Below are positions 1 through 6,133 of a stretch of 6,133 nt of DNA, one piece after another. The translations under genes and the position numbers were made by a program. Within the stretch, counting starts at the first letter, position 1. The number at the start of each line of letters is the position of its first letter. Under the pieces are notes generated by a model. It ran no database searches. It was given only the letters and a program-made list of their open reading frames with translations, and was not told the DNA's origin. The stretch lies in assembly GCA_002731735.1 (NCBI GenBank), contig PCCM01000059.1, forward strand, positions 3,123 through 9,255. Direction: 5' to 3'. The DNA comes from Gemmatimonadota bacterium. Lineage in GTDB: Bacteria; Gemmatimonadota; Gemmatimonadetes; Longimicrobiales; Gaopeijiaceae.

Positions 1-1243
1 TTCCGCGGAGATAGACCTCGGAGATCCGTCTCGTGTTCGTTATGTCGTCCAAGGGGTTCGCGTCCAGGACGATGAAGTCGGCACTCTTACCCACCTCCAC
101 CGTGCCGATGTCGGTCATCTGCATCAGTTCGGCCGAGTTGTGCGTTGCCGCGACGATGACCTGGGCGGGGGTCATGCCGGACCTCACCATGTCCTCCATC
201 TCTTGATGGACGGCCCAGGGGGTGCTCCCGTCCGTGCCAAAGGCCACCGTAATGCCCGCTTGGCTGAGCCTCGCCAAGTTACGGGCCTGAATGCCGAACG
301 ACTCCTGTGCCGCTGGCCGATCCCTCTGCGCCTCCTGCATCCGCTGCAGGTCGGCGGCGGGGACGGTCCCGCTCAGCCAACTCAGATCTCCCGCCACTCC
401 GGGATTCGGGAGGTTCGGAACCAGGACAACGTTGGGGCGCTCGCTCCAGAGGGCGACGAGCTCATCGTCGATGTCCCGGTCGCGTATGCCGTGCGCGAAC
501 GCGTCGATTCCGGCGCGGAGAAGCCCCTTCGCGTCCTCCAGGTTGAATATGTGGGCTGTGACGCGGAGACCTTCCGAGTGGGCCTCGTCGATGACCGCGC
601 CGTACAGTGCCGGTGTGAGCTTCACGAATTGGTCATTGCGGGTGTCGACCCAGATCTTGATCAGGTCTACTTGGTTGGCAGACAACTCCTGTACGGCGGT
701 TCGTGCCTCGGTCTCTGATGTGATCCAGATGGGGACCTCGGTCCGCCCTTCCTCCGGGGCGGTGATCCCGCGTCCAGCGGTTCGTGAGCGGGCGCCGTCG
801 GCTATCACTTCGTCCCGCATCTCGAAGGCGACGTCACCGTCGTCCAGGCCCAGGCTTACGGCCAGGCCGGCCCCGTAGTACGCCATGTGCTGGAGTTGAT
901 CGATCCGCTCGGCACGCGTGGACGCCAGGTGCACGTGAGTATTCACGAGGGCCGGCATGACGGTCTTGCCGCTGAGATCGACGCGGGTGGCGCTTTCCGG
1001 AATCTCTACGTCCGCCCTTTGCCCGGCTTGTGTGATACGGTCGCCCTCGACGACGAACACCGCGTCCTCGATCGCAGCACTTCCGTCCCCTACGATGAGG
1101 CGGGCGCCCTCGAAGACGGTCGCCTCGCCGCCTGTCTCCGGACCGGCGCAGCCGGCCACGAGGATTGCCGCAAGGACAGCCCCCAGGCGGAGAACGGCAG
1201 ACATCACGACCACAACACGGGACCCACTCTTGGCTCGGTGCAT
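1..1243 (-). CDS. Amidohydrolase-family lipoprotein (imidazolonepropionase-like, COG1228 type), 3' end cut by window edge
   Basis: An uninterrupted frame of 414 codons runs from ATG at 1243 to the window edge. It is probably only a few tens of residues short, because the C-terminal strand region (VEVGKSADFIVLDANPL, about 382-398) is already present. Residues 1-32 form a lipoprotein signal: a basic start, a hydrophobic stretch, and lipobox V29-A30-G31-C32. Residue +2 is Ala, so outer-membrane anchoring is plausible. The metal-site residues of the amidohydrolase superfamily are all visible: HxH at H103/H105 (NTHVHL), K196 in LIKIW as the likely carboxylated lysine, H231 (TAHIF), H251 (AHGIR) and D338 (FGTDGS). 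The enzyme is therefore probably an active metal-dependent hydrolase of C-N or similar bonds. The substrate cannot be read from sequence. ATG 1243 is preferred over the in-frame ATG at 1204 because GAGG lies 5 bases upstream of it. It lies 72 bases after the ankyrin gene on the same strand. Confidence 0.9.
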   Translation of the reverse strand, partial: MHRAKSGSRVVVVMSAVLRLGAVLAAILVAGCAGPETGGEATVFEGARLIVGDGSAAIEDAVFVVEGDRITQAGQRADVEIPESATRVDLSGKTVMPALVNTHVHLASTRAERIDQLQHMAYYGAGLAVSLGLDDGDVAFEMRDEVIADGARSRTAGRGITAPEEGRTEVPIWITSETEARTAVQELSANQVDLIKIWVDTRNDQFVKLTPALYGAVIDEAHSEGLRVTAHIFNLEDAKGLLRAGIDAFAHGIRDRDIDDELVALWSERPNVVLVPNLPNPGVAGDLSWLSGTVPAADLQRMQEAQRDRPAAQESFGIQARNLARLSQAGITVAFGTDGSTPWAVHQEMEDMVRSGMTPAQVIVAATHNSAELMQMTDIGTVEVGKSADFIVLDANPLDDITNTRRISEVYLRG

Positions 1244-1315
1244 GCGAACCTCACATCGAAGGTGGCAATTCAAGATGGCAGTTCATCGATCCGAACCATG
1301 GAGCAACGCCGGCTC
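1244..1315 (-). other. 72-base intergenic gap between ankyrin and amidohydrolase genes
   Basis: This is the only real intergenic space in the window. It holds the amidohydrolase Shine-Dalgarno site. I see no stem-loop followed by T residues and no convincing -35/-10 pair. An imperfect direct repeat is visible on the minus strand (ACTGCCATCTT and ATTGCCACCTT), of unknown meaning. The lack of a terminator is compatible with read-through from the upstream operon, but an internal promoter of unfamiliar consensus cannot be excluded. Confidence 0.5.
1248..1252 (-). promoter_or_regulatory. Shine-Dalgarno site of the amidohydrolase gene
   Basis: The minus strand reads GAGGT here, with the GAGG core ending 5 bases before ATG 1243. 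The alternative in-frame ATG at 1204 has only GT-rich sequence upstream, so this site decides the start choice. Confidence 0.6.
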
Positions 1316-2887
1316 TCAGCGGTTCGGCGGCCTTGCATAAATGTCGATTACAGGCGGTCTCGGTCCCTCCGTTGGAATCCCGGCCGCCACCATCAGGGGC
1401 ACAATCGCCTCGATGGTCGGACGTGAAGGTCTGGGAAGTCCGAACCGGTAGCCCTCGGCGATGAACAGGGGCGTCCATCCCCGATGGTTCTCTCGTTTCC
1501 AGATGTGAGGGTCGGCTCCGTTGTCGGCCAGTAGATTGATGACCGCCGGAAACATCCCGTACGCCGCACCGTGCATCGCCGTATCGTTCTCGTCGTTGAC
1601 CGTGTTGACGTCTCCACCGAGGTCGAGCATCAACTGCGTGACTTCCAACACTTCGAGCTCCGTTCCAGCCTCCTCCTCCGGGGCCGTCGTGCCGAGGCCG
1701 GTTGCGGCCATCATGGGTGTCGTACCCCTCAGATTCGGCATGAACGGGTCGGCGCCCAACTCGAGGAGCAGACGCATCAGGGCAGCATCCGCCCGGTCGG
1801 CGGCCAGAAGGAACGGAGTCGCACCCCCCGACCTGAGTCGAGACGCCGAATTCGGCTGGTTGGGCGCCCTTTCCTCCAGACGCAGATTCACGTCGGCGCC
1901 CAACGCCACGATCGCCCGGACAAACTCGAGACTGGTCAGATTGCCCGACCCGATCGGGGCCGGATTACCCAGATCGCTGGCATCCGGCTTCCGCACCCAA
2001 CTCAACGTGTGCAGGGGCGCGAATCCGCTCAGTTGGTCGTTCGGATCGGCACCAGCGTCGATCAACGCGATGGCGAGCTCGAAGTGGCCGTTCCGGACCG
2101 CCATGAGCAACGGACTCGTGCCACGATCCCTCTGAAGCCGAAGGGCCTCGTTCACGTCCACTCCAGCCGCGAGAAACGCCAGAGCAACATCGATATGGCC
2201 CTCACGCACAGCGAAGAACATCGGTGTGAATCCGGATTCTAGCTTGGCGTTTACCTCGGCCCCGGCCTCGATGAGGGCTTCGACGACCGGTGTGTGCCCC
2301 TCGGCCGCGGCCCACATGAGGGCAGTCTGCTCGCGCCGCTCCCGTGCGTTGGGATCAGCGTCCTTGGCGAGCAGTGCCTCCACTGCTTCGAGGCTTCCAG
2401 TGCGAGCGGCGACCATGAGGACGGTTTCCCCGCCTTCAAGGGTCTCCTTCGGGTCGGCGCCAGCATCGAGCAGGAGCCTCACGATGGTCGCGTTGCCGTT
2501 CGTGGCGGCCGTGGAAAGCGGCGGCACGCCGTAGCGGTTCTGGGCGTTGACGTCGGCACCGGACCGCATGAGCAGTCCGGCCATATCCGCGTCGTCGTGG
2601 TACACCGCCCAGTGCAGAGCCGTCATGCCATCGACCTGCTTGACGTCGACGTTCGCACCGCCCTGAAGCAAGCCGCGGACGAACTCCCGGTCTCGCATCT
2701 CGGCCGCATCAGCCAGAGTAGCGCCAGGGGCTTCCTGGGTGGGGGCTTGGGCGGCCCGGGCATACGCAGCGGTAGGCTGGACAGCGGCACACACGGCTAC
2801 GCCGGTCAACCCGAAAACCAGGACGGAGGGTCTGGCGATCCGTCCCCAATCCGTGGGTCGTCTCATACCGGCCACAGGCCGGCTCAC
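1316..2887 (-). CDS. Exported ankyrin-repeat protein
   Basis: The predicted protein has 523 residues, starting at GTG 2887 and ending in TGA at 1316-1318. Residues 8-43 look like a Sec signal: MRR, then a hydrophobic core around SVLVFGLTGVAVCAAV, with a possible cleavage after A41-Y42-A43. The mature protein is almost entirely ankyrin repeats from about residue 56 to 503, with the recurring pattern G-x-TPL-x-x-A-x-x-G-x-x-x-x-V-x-x-LL-x-x-GADxN. It ends in a short proline-rich tail (about 508-523). No enzymatic domain is seen, so the inferred role is protein binding or scaffolding in the periplasm or at the cell surface. The GTG overlaps the TGA of the DUF1552 gene by 4 bases, which implies translational coupling. 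ATG at 2866 (residue 8) is an alternative start that would give a cleaner signal peptide; neither start has a clear Shine-Dalgarno sequence. Ankyrin proteins are more often cytoplasmic, so the export signal is notable. The binding partner is unknown; the co-encoded DUF1552 and DUF1592 proteins are natural candidates. Confidence 0.93.
   Translation of the reverse strand: MSRPVAGMRRPTDWGRIARPSVLVFGLTGVAVCAAVQPTAAYARAAQAPTQEAPGATLADAAEMRDREFVRGLLQGGANVDVKQVDGMTALHWAVYHDDADMAGLLMRSGADVNAQNRYGVPPLSTAATNGNATIVRLLLDAGADPKETLEGGETVLMVAARTGSLEAVEALLAKDADPNARERREQTALMWAAAEGHTPVVEALIEAGAEVNAKLESGFTPMFFAVREGHIDVALAFLAAGVDVNEALRLQRDRGTSPLLMAVRNGHFELAIALIDAGADPNDQLSGFAPLHTLSWVRKPDASDLGNPAPIGSGNLTSLEFVRAIVALGADVNLRLEERAPNQPNSASRLRSGGATPFLLAADRADAALMRLLLELGADPFMPNLRGTTPMMAATGLGTTAPEEEAGTELEVLEVTQLMLDLGGDVNTVNDENDTAMHGAAYGMFPAVINLLADNGADPHIWKRENHRGWTPLFIAEGYRFGLPRPSRPTIEAIVPLMVAAGIPTEGPRPPVIDIYARPPNR
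1379..2722 (-). repeat. Tandem ankyrin repeats (about 11-12 units, protein level)
   Basis: Unit boundaries by residue are roughly 56-84, 85-117, 118-150, 151-183, 184-216, 217-253, 254-286, 287-337 (with an insert), 354-386, 387-432 (with an insert), 433-465 and a degenerate last unit 468-503. Units 2-5 keep the canonical 33-residue spacing. Units 8 and 10 carry extra loops, the second one acidic (PEEEAGTELE, about 403-412). The repeats are diverged at base level, so this is not a DNA tandem array. Confidence 0.88.
2868..2882 (-). promoter_or_regulatory. Short GC hairpin between the two possible starts of the ankyrin gene
   Basis: A perfect 6-base inverted repeat, CCGGCC and GGCCGG with a 3-base loop, begins 2 bases after the GTG codon at 2887-2885 and ends 1 base before ATG 2866. 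In mRNA it would form a small stable stem inside the initiation region. It could affect which start is used or make initiation depend on ribosomes arriving from the DUF1552 gene. It also codes for residues 2-7 if GTG is used, so it may be coincidental. Confidence 0.35.
2884..2887 (-). other. 4-base stop/start overlap (GTGA) coupling DUF1552 and ankyrin genes
   Basis: On the minus strand, GTG (2887-2885) starts the ankyrin frame and TGA (2886-2884) ends the DUF1552 frame. No Shine-Dalgarno-like sequence lies just upstream. Termination-reinitiation is therefore the likely way the ankyrin gene is translated. Confidence 0.75.
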
Positions 2888-4227
2888 ACCGGCACCGGAT
2901 CGAAGAGGTCTTCTACCTTGCCGTCGCTGTCTCCGAACGAATCCAGACGGACGCCCACGCGGTCCAACAGCGTCATGTGGAGATTCGCGAGAGGTGTCCC
3001 GTTCTCGTACTTGATGTGCCGCCCACCTCTCAGGCCGGTCCCAGCGCCGCCTGCGACCAGAATCGGCAGGTTCACGTGGTCGTGCAGACTGGGGTTCCCC
3101 ATCCCGCTTCCGTATAGGTAGACCGTATCGTCGAGCAGCGAGCCGTCGCCGTCCGGCGTAGCCTTCAGCTTCTCTAGGAACTCCGCGAATAACGAAACAT
3201 GGAAAGTGTTGATCTTCGAGATCTTCTCGACCTTTTCCGGATCACCACCGTGGTGGCTGGTGGGGTGGTGGGGTTCTGGGACACCGATTTCCGGATAGGT
3301 GCGGTTGCTGAGTTCACGCGTGAGCTGGAAGGTGATGACCCTCGTGATATCGGCCTGAAGCGCCAGCACTTGCAGGTCGAACATGAGCCGCGTGTGATCG
3401 GCGAACTCAGCCGGGACGCCCACCGGACGGTCGATGTCGGGTGAAAAGTTCTCCGCGCCCGCTGCTTCCGCACGCTGGATCTGGCGCTCGATTTCCCTGA
3501 CGCTGTCGAGATATTGGTCGACTCTTACGCGGTCAGTCGTCCCGACCGCCCCCCTGAGGCGTGCGATGTCGTCGCCGAACGAATCGAGCAGGCTGGCCCT
3601 GCTTCTGAGCGATGCTTCACGCTCGGCGAGGCTTCCGCCCTCACCGAAGAGGCGCTCGAACACGATGCGCGGATGTGCCTCCGAGGGAAGGGGCGTCGTC
3701 GGTGAAGACCAGGAGAGATTGTTCTGATAGACGCAGGCGTAGCCGTTGTTGCAGGCGCCTGCGAGCGGGTTCAGGTCCACCGACAGCTCGAGCGACGCCA
3801 GTCGTGTTTCTTGACCTATCTGCTTTGCGGCGACCTGGTCGGCGGTTGTCCCCAAATGATAGTCAGAACTCTCCGTGTGCTTAGCAAAAGCCGCGCTCAA
3901 GAATCCCGAGTTCGACGTGTCGTGCGTGCCAGGATAGGAGTTCTGGAGCTCGAGGTTGGTGACGACCGTCACCTGATCCTTTACCGCCTCCAGTGGGCTG
4001 AGGATGGGCGACAACTCGCCGAGCACCTCACCGCCCTGCGGCATCCAGCGCGGATGATCAGTCCCCATCGGTATGAACACGAACCCGAGCCTGGGCACGG
4101 GCCCGGCTGCGGTCTTGGCCAGAGGGGTCGCCGCGGGAATCATCGCGTCGAGCAGAGGCAGCGCCAGCATACCTTGAACGCTCTTCAGGAACGTGCGCCT
4201 TGGTAGGGCCTTCTTCGTGATGATCAT
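2884..4227 (-). CDS. DUF1552 (HXXSHH) family protein, Tat-exported
   Basis: The predicted protein is complete at 447 residues, a normal length for DUF1552 (Pfam PF07586). The N-terminus is a twin-arginine signal: PRRTFLKS at residues 9-16, then a hydrophobic stretch (GMLALPLLDAMI), with likely cleavage in the Ala/Pro-rich region before about 45. Family hallmarks follow in order: PRLGFVFIPMG (45-55), a THDTSNSGFLS segment (101-111), a cysteine pair C159/C165 in a GACNNGYACVYQN context, the signature HPTSHH (321-326), LYGSGMGNPSLHDHVNLPILVAGG (371-394), and GGRHIKYENGTPLANLHMTLLDRVGV near the end. The biochemical role is unknown. A distant relation to the DUF1501/sulfatase-like proteins has been suggested by similar C-terminal patterns, but I infer no activity. 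ATG 4227 has GAGGG 7 bases upstream. It overlaps the TGA of the DUF1592 gene by 4 bases and is overlapped in turn by the ankyrin start. Confidence 0.96.
   Translation of the reverse strand: MIITKKALPRRTFLKSVQGMLALPLLDAMIPAATPLAKTAAGPVPRLGFVFIPMGTDHPRWMPQGGEVLGELSPILSPLEAVKDQVTVVTNLELQNSYPGTHDTSNSGFLSAAFAKHTESSDYHLGTTADQVAAKQIGQETRLASLELSVDLNPLAGACNNGYACVYQNNLSWSSPTTPLPSEAHPRIVFERLFGEGGSLAEREASLRSRASLLDSFGDDIARLRGAVGTTDRVRVDQYLDSVREIERQIQRAEAAGAENFSPDIDRPVGVPAEFADHTRLMFDLQVLALQADITRVITFQLTRELSNRTYPEIGVPEPHHPTSHHGGDPEKVEKISKINTFHVSLFAEFLEKLKATPDGDGSLLDDTVYLYGSGMGNPSLHDHVNLPILVAGGAGTGLRGGRHIKYENGTPLANLHMTLLDRVGVRLDSFGDSDGKVEDLFDPVPV
4224..4227 (-). other. 4-base stop/start overlap (ATGA) coupling DUF1592 and DUF1552 genes
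   Basis: On the minus strand, ATG (4227-4225) starts DUF1552 and TGA (4226-4224) ends the DUF1592-type gene. A Shine-Dalgarno site for the downstream gene lies inside the upstream coding sequence. This indicates one mRNA and coupled translation. Confidence 0.85.
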
Positions 4228-6133
4228 GTCGATGCCCTCATCTGAAACGGTACGCTCTTCACAATACCCAATATGAGCGACAGAAAACGGTACCCATCCG
4301 GCTCGGCCTCGCGAACGATCTTACGGATCGCGGGAGCGTCGTAGTATCCGATACCCCGTCCCAGCGCGAAAGTGAGCAGCTTCTCGGTCATCGTTCCGGC
4401 GAACAGCTCTGGACGGCTCATCAACCCTGCTTCGAGGCCAGCCACGCCGTCGAGGTCGCCAACGCCGGGCAGGCCCCCCGACACGTCGATTGGCCCGTTG
4501 TCGCCCTCGTGGTCCCGCCAGCGACCCACGGCATCGAAGTTCTCCAACGCAAACCCGACCGGGTCGATGGTGCGGTGACAGCTCGCACACACCGGGTTGG
4601 TGCGATGCGCATCAAGCCTCTCCCGCATCGGGAGGGCGGCGGACACCGAGGTCTCGTCGAGAGCCGGCACGTTGGGCAGTGGCGGCGGTGGCGGCGCGCC
4701 GTAGATGTTGTCCAGGACCCACTTCCCTCGACGGACGGGCGACGTCCGTGTCGCATAAGAAGTGACCGCCAGTATGCTCCCGTGGCGCAGCAGTCCGCCA
4801 CGCTGGCTGTTGTCCGGGAGCGTCACGCGCCTCATACGGCTGCCATAGACGCCGGGAATCCCGTAGTGTTTCGCCAAGCGCTCGTTGAGAAACGTGTAGT
4901 CCGCCTCGAGCAGGGCTAGCACACTTCGACCGTCGCGCAGAACGCTGTCCACGAAACGCTCCGTCTCTTCGCGGAACGCCTGCCGAAGATTGTCGTCGAA
5001 GTCCGGGTAGAGACGTGGGTTCGGGCTGAAAACCTCCAGATTGCGCAACTGGAGCCACTGTCCGGCGAAGTTGGTGGCCAGATTGTAGGAGCGCGGATCG
5101 GCGAGCATTCGGCGGGCCTGTCTTTCGAGCTCGTCCGGTTGGCTGAGCTCGCCCCGAGCGGCCGCATCGAGCAGCTCGTCATCGGGGAGGCTGCTCCACA
5201 AGAAAAACGACAGCCGGGATGCCAGCTCGATGTCGCTGATCCGATACGCGGTCCCCGGGGCCAAGCCATTAGGATCCAGCTCTACGCGGAACAGGAATTC
5301 CGGGCTCATGAGCACCGCGCTCAGGGCCCTCCCTATACCCTCATCGAAATCTCCTTCGGATCGTCCCTCACGGTAGAAGGCCATCGGGCCCTCCACATCC
5401 ACGTCGGAGATCGGTCTCCGGTATGCATGCCTCATGAGCGTGGTGAGAATCTCGTTCGCACAGCCCTCTTCGTCGCTGGGCCCTGAGGGCCGGCAAGAGA
5501 ATATGCGGCGCCGGCTCGGCGTATCGTCGGCACCTTGGGGAGCGTAAGGCCCCGTAATGGAAACCTGGTAGATGGCGGGCGTCTGACGCGGATGACGCCT
5601 CTCATTGTAGTGCGACTGGAGGGGCTGGGCTTCGGTTTCGAGCAGCGCGGATGACTGTTTGGGGAATGTGACACCCACGTCGTGAGGACCCGCCGTCACG
5701 GGCAGGCGAACCTCGAAGAACTTGTCCACGACGGAGTGATCGGGTCCGTTGGGCCTCACCACCAAGAAGGTCTGAGCGATCTCCCGGTCGAGCAGTAGTT
5801 CCAACGGCTGTGGGTCGGGACTCCTCAGGCCTCCGATGTCCCCGACCCGGTTGCGCGCGAGCCGCACCTGGATGTCGTACTCTCCGTCCTGCGGGAACGT
5901 GTAGGAGAATGACATGCCGCCACGCGTTCCGATCGGGAGGCCTGCCACATGCTCTTCCTGCGTACGGTCGGCTGGCGCACGAATCACATCATTTTGCAGT
6001 GCCGTACGGGGGTTACCGATCGCCAGCCTGCTGATCTTTTGCGCAGCGGAGATGTATCGATCCAACAGGGCCGGGGGCAGGTCGCCTACCGTCACATTGT
6101 CGAAGCCGTAGCCACTTTCATCGGCGGGCAGAA
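4224..6133 (-). CDS. DUF1587/DUF1595/DUF1592/DUF1588/DUF1585 multidomain protein with CxxCH haem motif, 5' end cut by window edge
   Basis: The frame is open through 6133, giving 635 visible residues. The codons before GTG 6095 read LPADESGYGFDNV, the conserved start of a DUF1587 region (usually LPADxxGYGFDN), so the gene clearly continues outside. Domains by visible residue: end of DUF1587 (1-40, ...ALLDRYISAAQKISRLAIG); a beta-rich, carbohydrate-binding-like region (about 70-195, SFSYTFPQDGEYDIQVRL...); DUF1595 (about 212-285, with C213 and C224 and RHAYRRP); DUF1592 (about 292-425, SRLSFFLWSSLPDDELL... to LAKHYGIPGV); DUF1588 (about 442-540, GGLLRHGSILAVTSYATRTSPVRRGKWV, a PPPPPLPNVP loop, then CASCH at 515-519); DUF1585 (about 565-633, TEKLLTFALGRGIGYYD...). 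The CxxCH suggests one covalently bound haem c and hence an envelope location. Full-length relatives often add an N-terminal cytochrome c (PSCyt1) domain, which cannot be checked here. The function of the family is unknown, with electron transfer or oxidative chemistry an inference. It is the first visible gene of the coupled operon. Confidence 0.96.
   Translation of the reverse strand, partial: LPADESGYGFDNVTVGDLPPALLDRYISAAQKISRLAIGNPRTALQNDVIRAPADRTQEEHVAGLPIGTRGGMSFSYTFPQDGEYDIQVRLARNRVGDIGGLRSPDPQPLELLLDREIAQTFLVVRPNGPDHSVVDKFFEVRLPVTAGPHDVGVTFPKQSSALLETEAQPLQSHYNERRHPRQTPAIYQVSITGPYAPQGADDTPSRRRIFSCRPSGPSDEEGCANEILTTLMRHAYRRPISDVDVEGPMAFYREGRSEGDFDEGIGRALSAVLMSPEFLFRVELDPNGLAPGTAYRISDIELASRLSFFLWSSLPDDELLDAAARGELSQPDELERQARRMLADPRSYNLATNFAGQWLQLRNLEVFSPNPRLYPDFDDNLRQAFREETERFVDSVLRDGRSVLALLEADYTFLNERLAKHYGIPGVYGSRMRRVTLPDNSQRGGLLRHGSILAVTSYATRTSPVRRGKWVLDNIYGAPPPPPLPNVPALDETSVSAALPMRERLDAHRTNPVCASCHRTIDPVGFALENFDAVGRWRDHEGDNGPIDVSGGLPGVGDLDGVAGLEAGLMSRPELFAGTMTEKLLTFALGRGIGYYDAPAIRKIVREAEPDGYRFLSLILGIVKSVPFQMRAST
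4235..4240 (-). promoter_or_regulatory. Shine-Dalgarno site of the DUF1552 gene
   Basis: The minus strand reads TGAGGG, with 7 bases before ATG 4227. It lies within the last codons of the upstream DUF1592-type gene. Its presence contrasts with the ankyrin gene, which lacks one. Confidence 0.7.
4575..4589 (-). other. CASCH c-type haem attachment motif
   Basis: The minus strand encodes Cys-Ala-Ser-Cys-His within the DUF1588 region, followed by RTIDPVGFALENFD. It is the only CxxCH in the visible part of the protein. A methionine axial ligand cannot be assigned by eye. Confidence 0.8.

Noticed and set aside
140..718. 192-codon plus-strand open frame (and the overlapping frames 291-878, 887-1426, 957-1340)
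   Set aside because: They lie antisense to the amidohydrolase, whose frame holds all metal-site motifs. The plus-strand translations are rich in R, G, P and S with no recognisable family, as expected for GC-rich antisense shadows.
1202..1204. ATG 1204 as the start of the amidohydrolase
   Set aside because: It would still leave a workable lipoprotein signal, but it has no Shine-Dalgarno sequence, whereas ATG 1243 has GAGG 5 bases upstream.
1244..1315. Possible rho-independent terminator after the ankyrin gene
   Set aside because: No stem with a following T tract was found on the minus strand; only short palindromes such as CCATGG and ATCGAT are present.
2294..3121. 275-codon plus-strand open frame spanning the DUF1552/ankyrin junction, and 1571-2242 (223 codons)
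   Set aside because: Both are antisense to genes with clear family signatures, and their proteins are low-complexity and unrecognisable. The length reflects scarce stop codons in GC-rich DNA.
3243..3285. Palindrome caccac-c-gtggtg and an adjacent G-rich plus-strand run resembling a quadruplex
   Set aside because: It is explained by the His/Pro codons (CAC, CCC) of the HHPTSHH motif on the minus strand, so no separate DNA signal is needed.
4666..4695. GGC/GGT-rich repetitive run on the plus strand
   Set aside because: It encodes the PPPPPLPNVP loop, a usual feature of DUF1588 proteins, and is not a microsatellite of independent interest.
6093..6095. GTG as the start codon of the DUF1592-type gene
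   Set aside because: The frame stays open upstream to the window edge and encodes conserved DUF1587 residues (LPADESGYGFDN), so the true start is outside the window.

Overview
The window looks like a chromosomal segment of a GC-rich, Gram-negative-type bacterium. It is densely coded, and all four real genes lie on the minus strand, so the window reads right to left. The gene families (DUF1587/1595/1592/1588/1585 proteins, DUF1552/HXXSHH proteins, exported ankyrin proteins) are typical of Planctomycetota, Acidobacteriota, Gemmatimonadota and related soil or marine lineages. The phylum is an inference from family content; no rRNA or other taxonomic marker is present.

Layout in transcription order: (1) 6133-4224, the 3' part of a large multidomain DUF1592-type protein with a CASCH haem-c motif, whose N-terminus lies outside the window. 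(2) 4227-2884, a complete DUF1552 (HXXSHH) protein with a twin-arginine signal. (3) 2887-1316, a complete exported ankyrin-repeat protein with about 11-12 repeats. (4) After a 72-base gap, 1243 to the window edge, a lipoprotein of the metal-dependent amidohydrolase superfamily, intact in its active site but missing its last residues at the window edge.

Genes 1-3 are joined by two 4-base stop/start overlaps (ATGA at 4224-4227, GTGA at 2884-2887). They are therefore almost certainly one translationally coupled operon. The amidohydrolase has its own Shine-Dalgarno sequence and no visible terminator ahead of it, so it may be the fourth gene of the same transcript.

All three complete N-termini carry export signals: Tat for DUF1552, Sec for the ankyrin protein, lipoprotein for the amidohydrolase. 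The first protein also carries a c-type haem motif, which matures outside the cytoplasm. The set therefore reads as a cell-envelope module: a haem-bearing multidomain protein, a Tat-exported partner of unknown activity, a periplasmic ankyrin scaffold, and possibly an envelope-anchored hydrolase. The DUF1592/DUF1552 pairing is a known genomic association, but to my knowledge its biochemical role is undescribed. That makes this operon the most interesting thing in the window. I see no mobile elements, CRISPR arrays, tRNAs or rRNAs.
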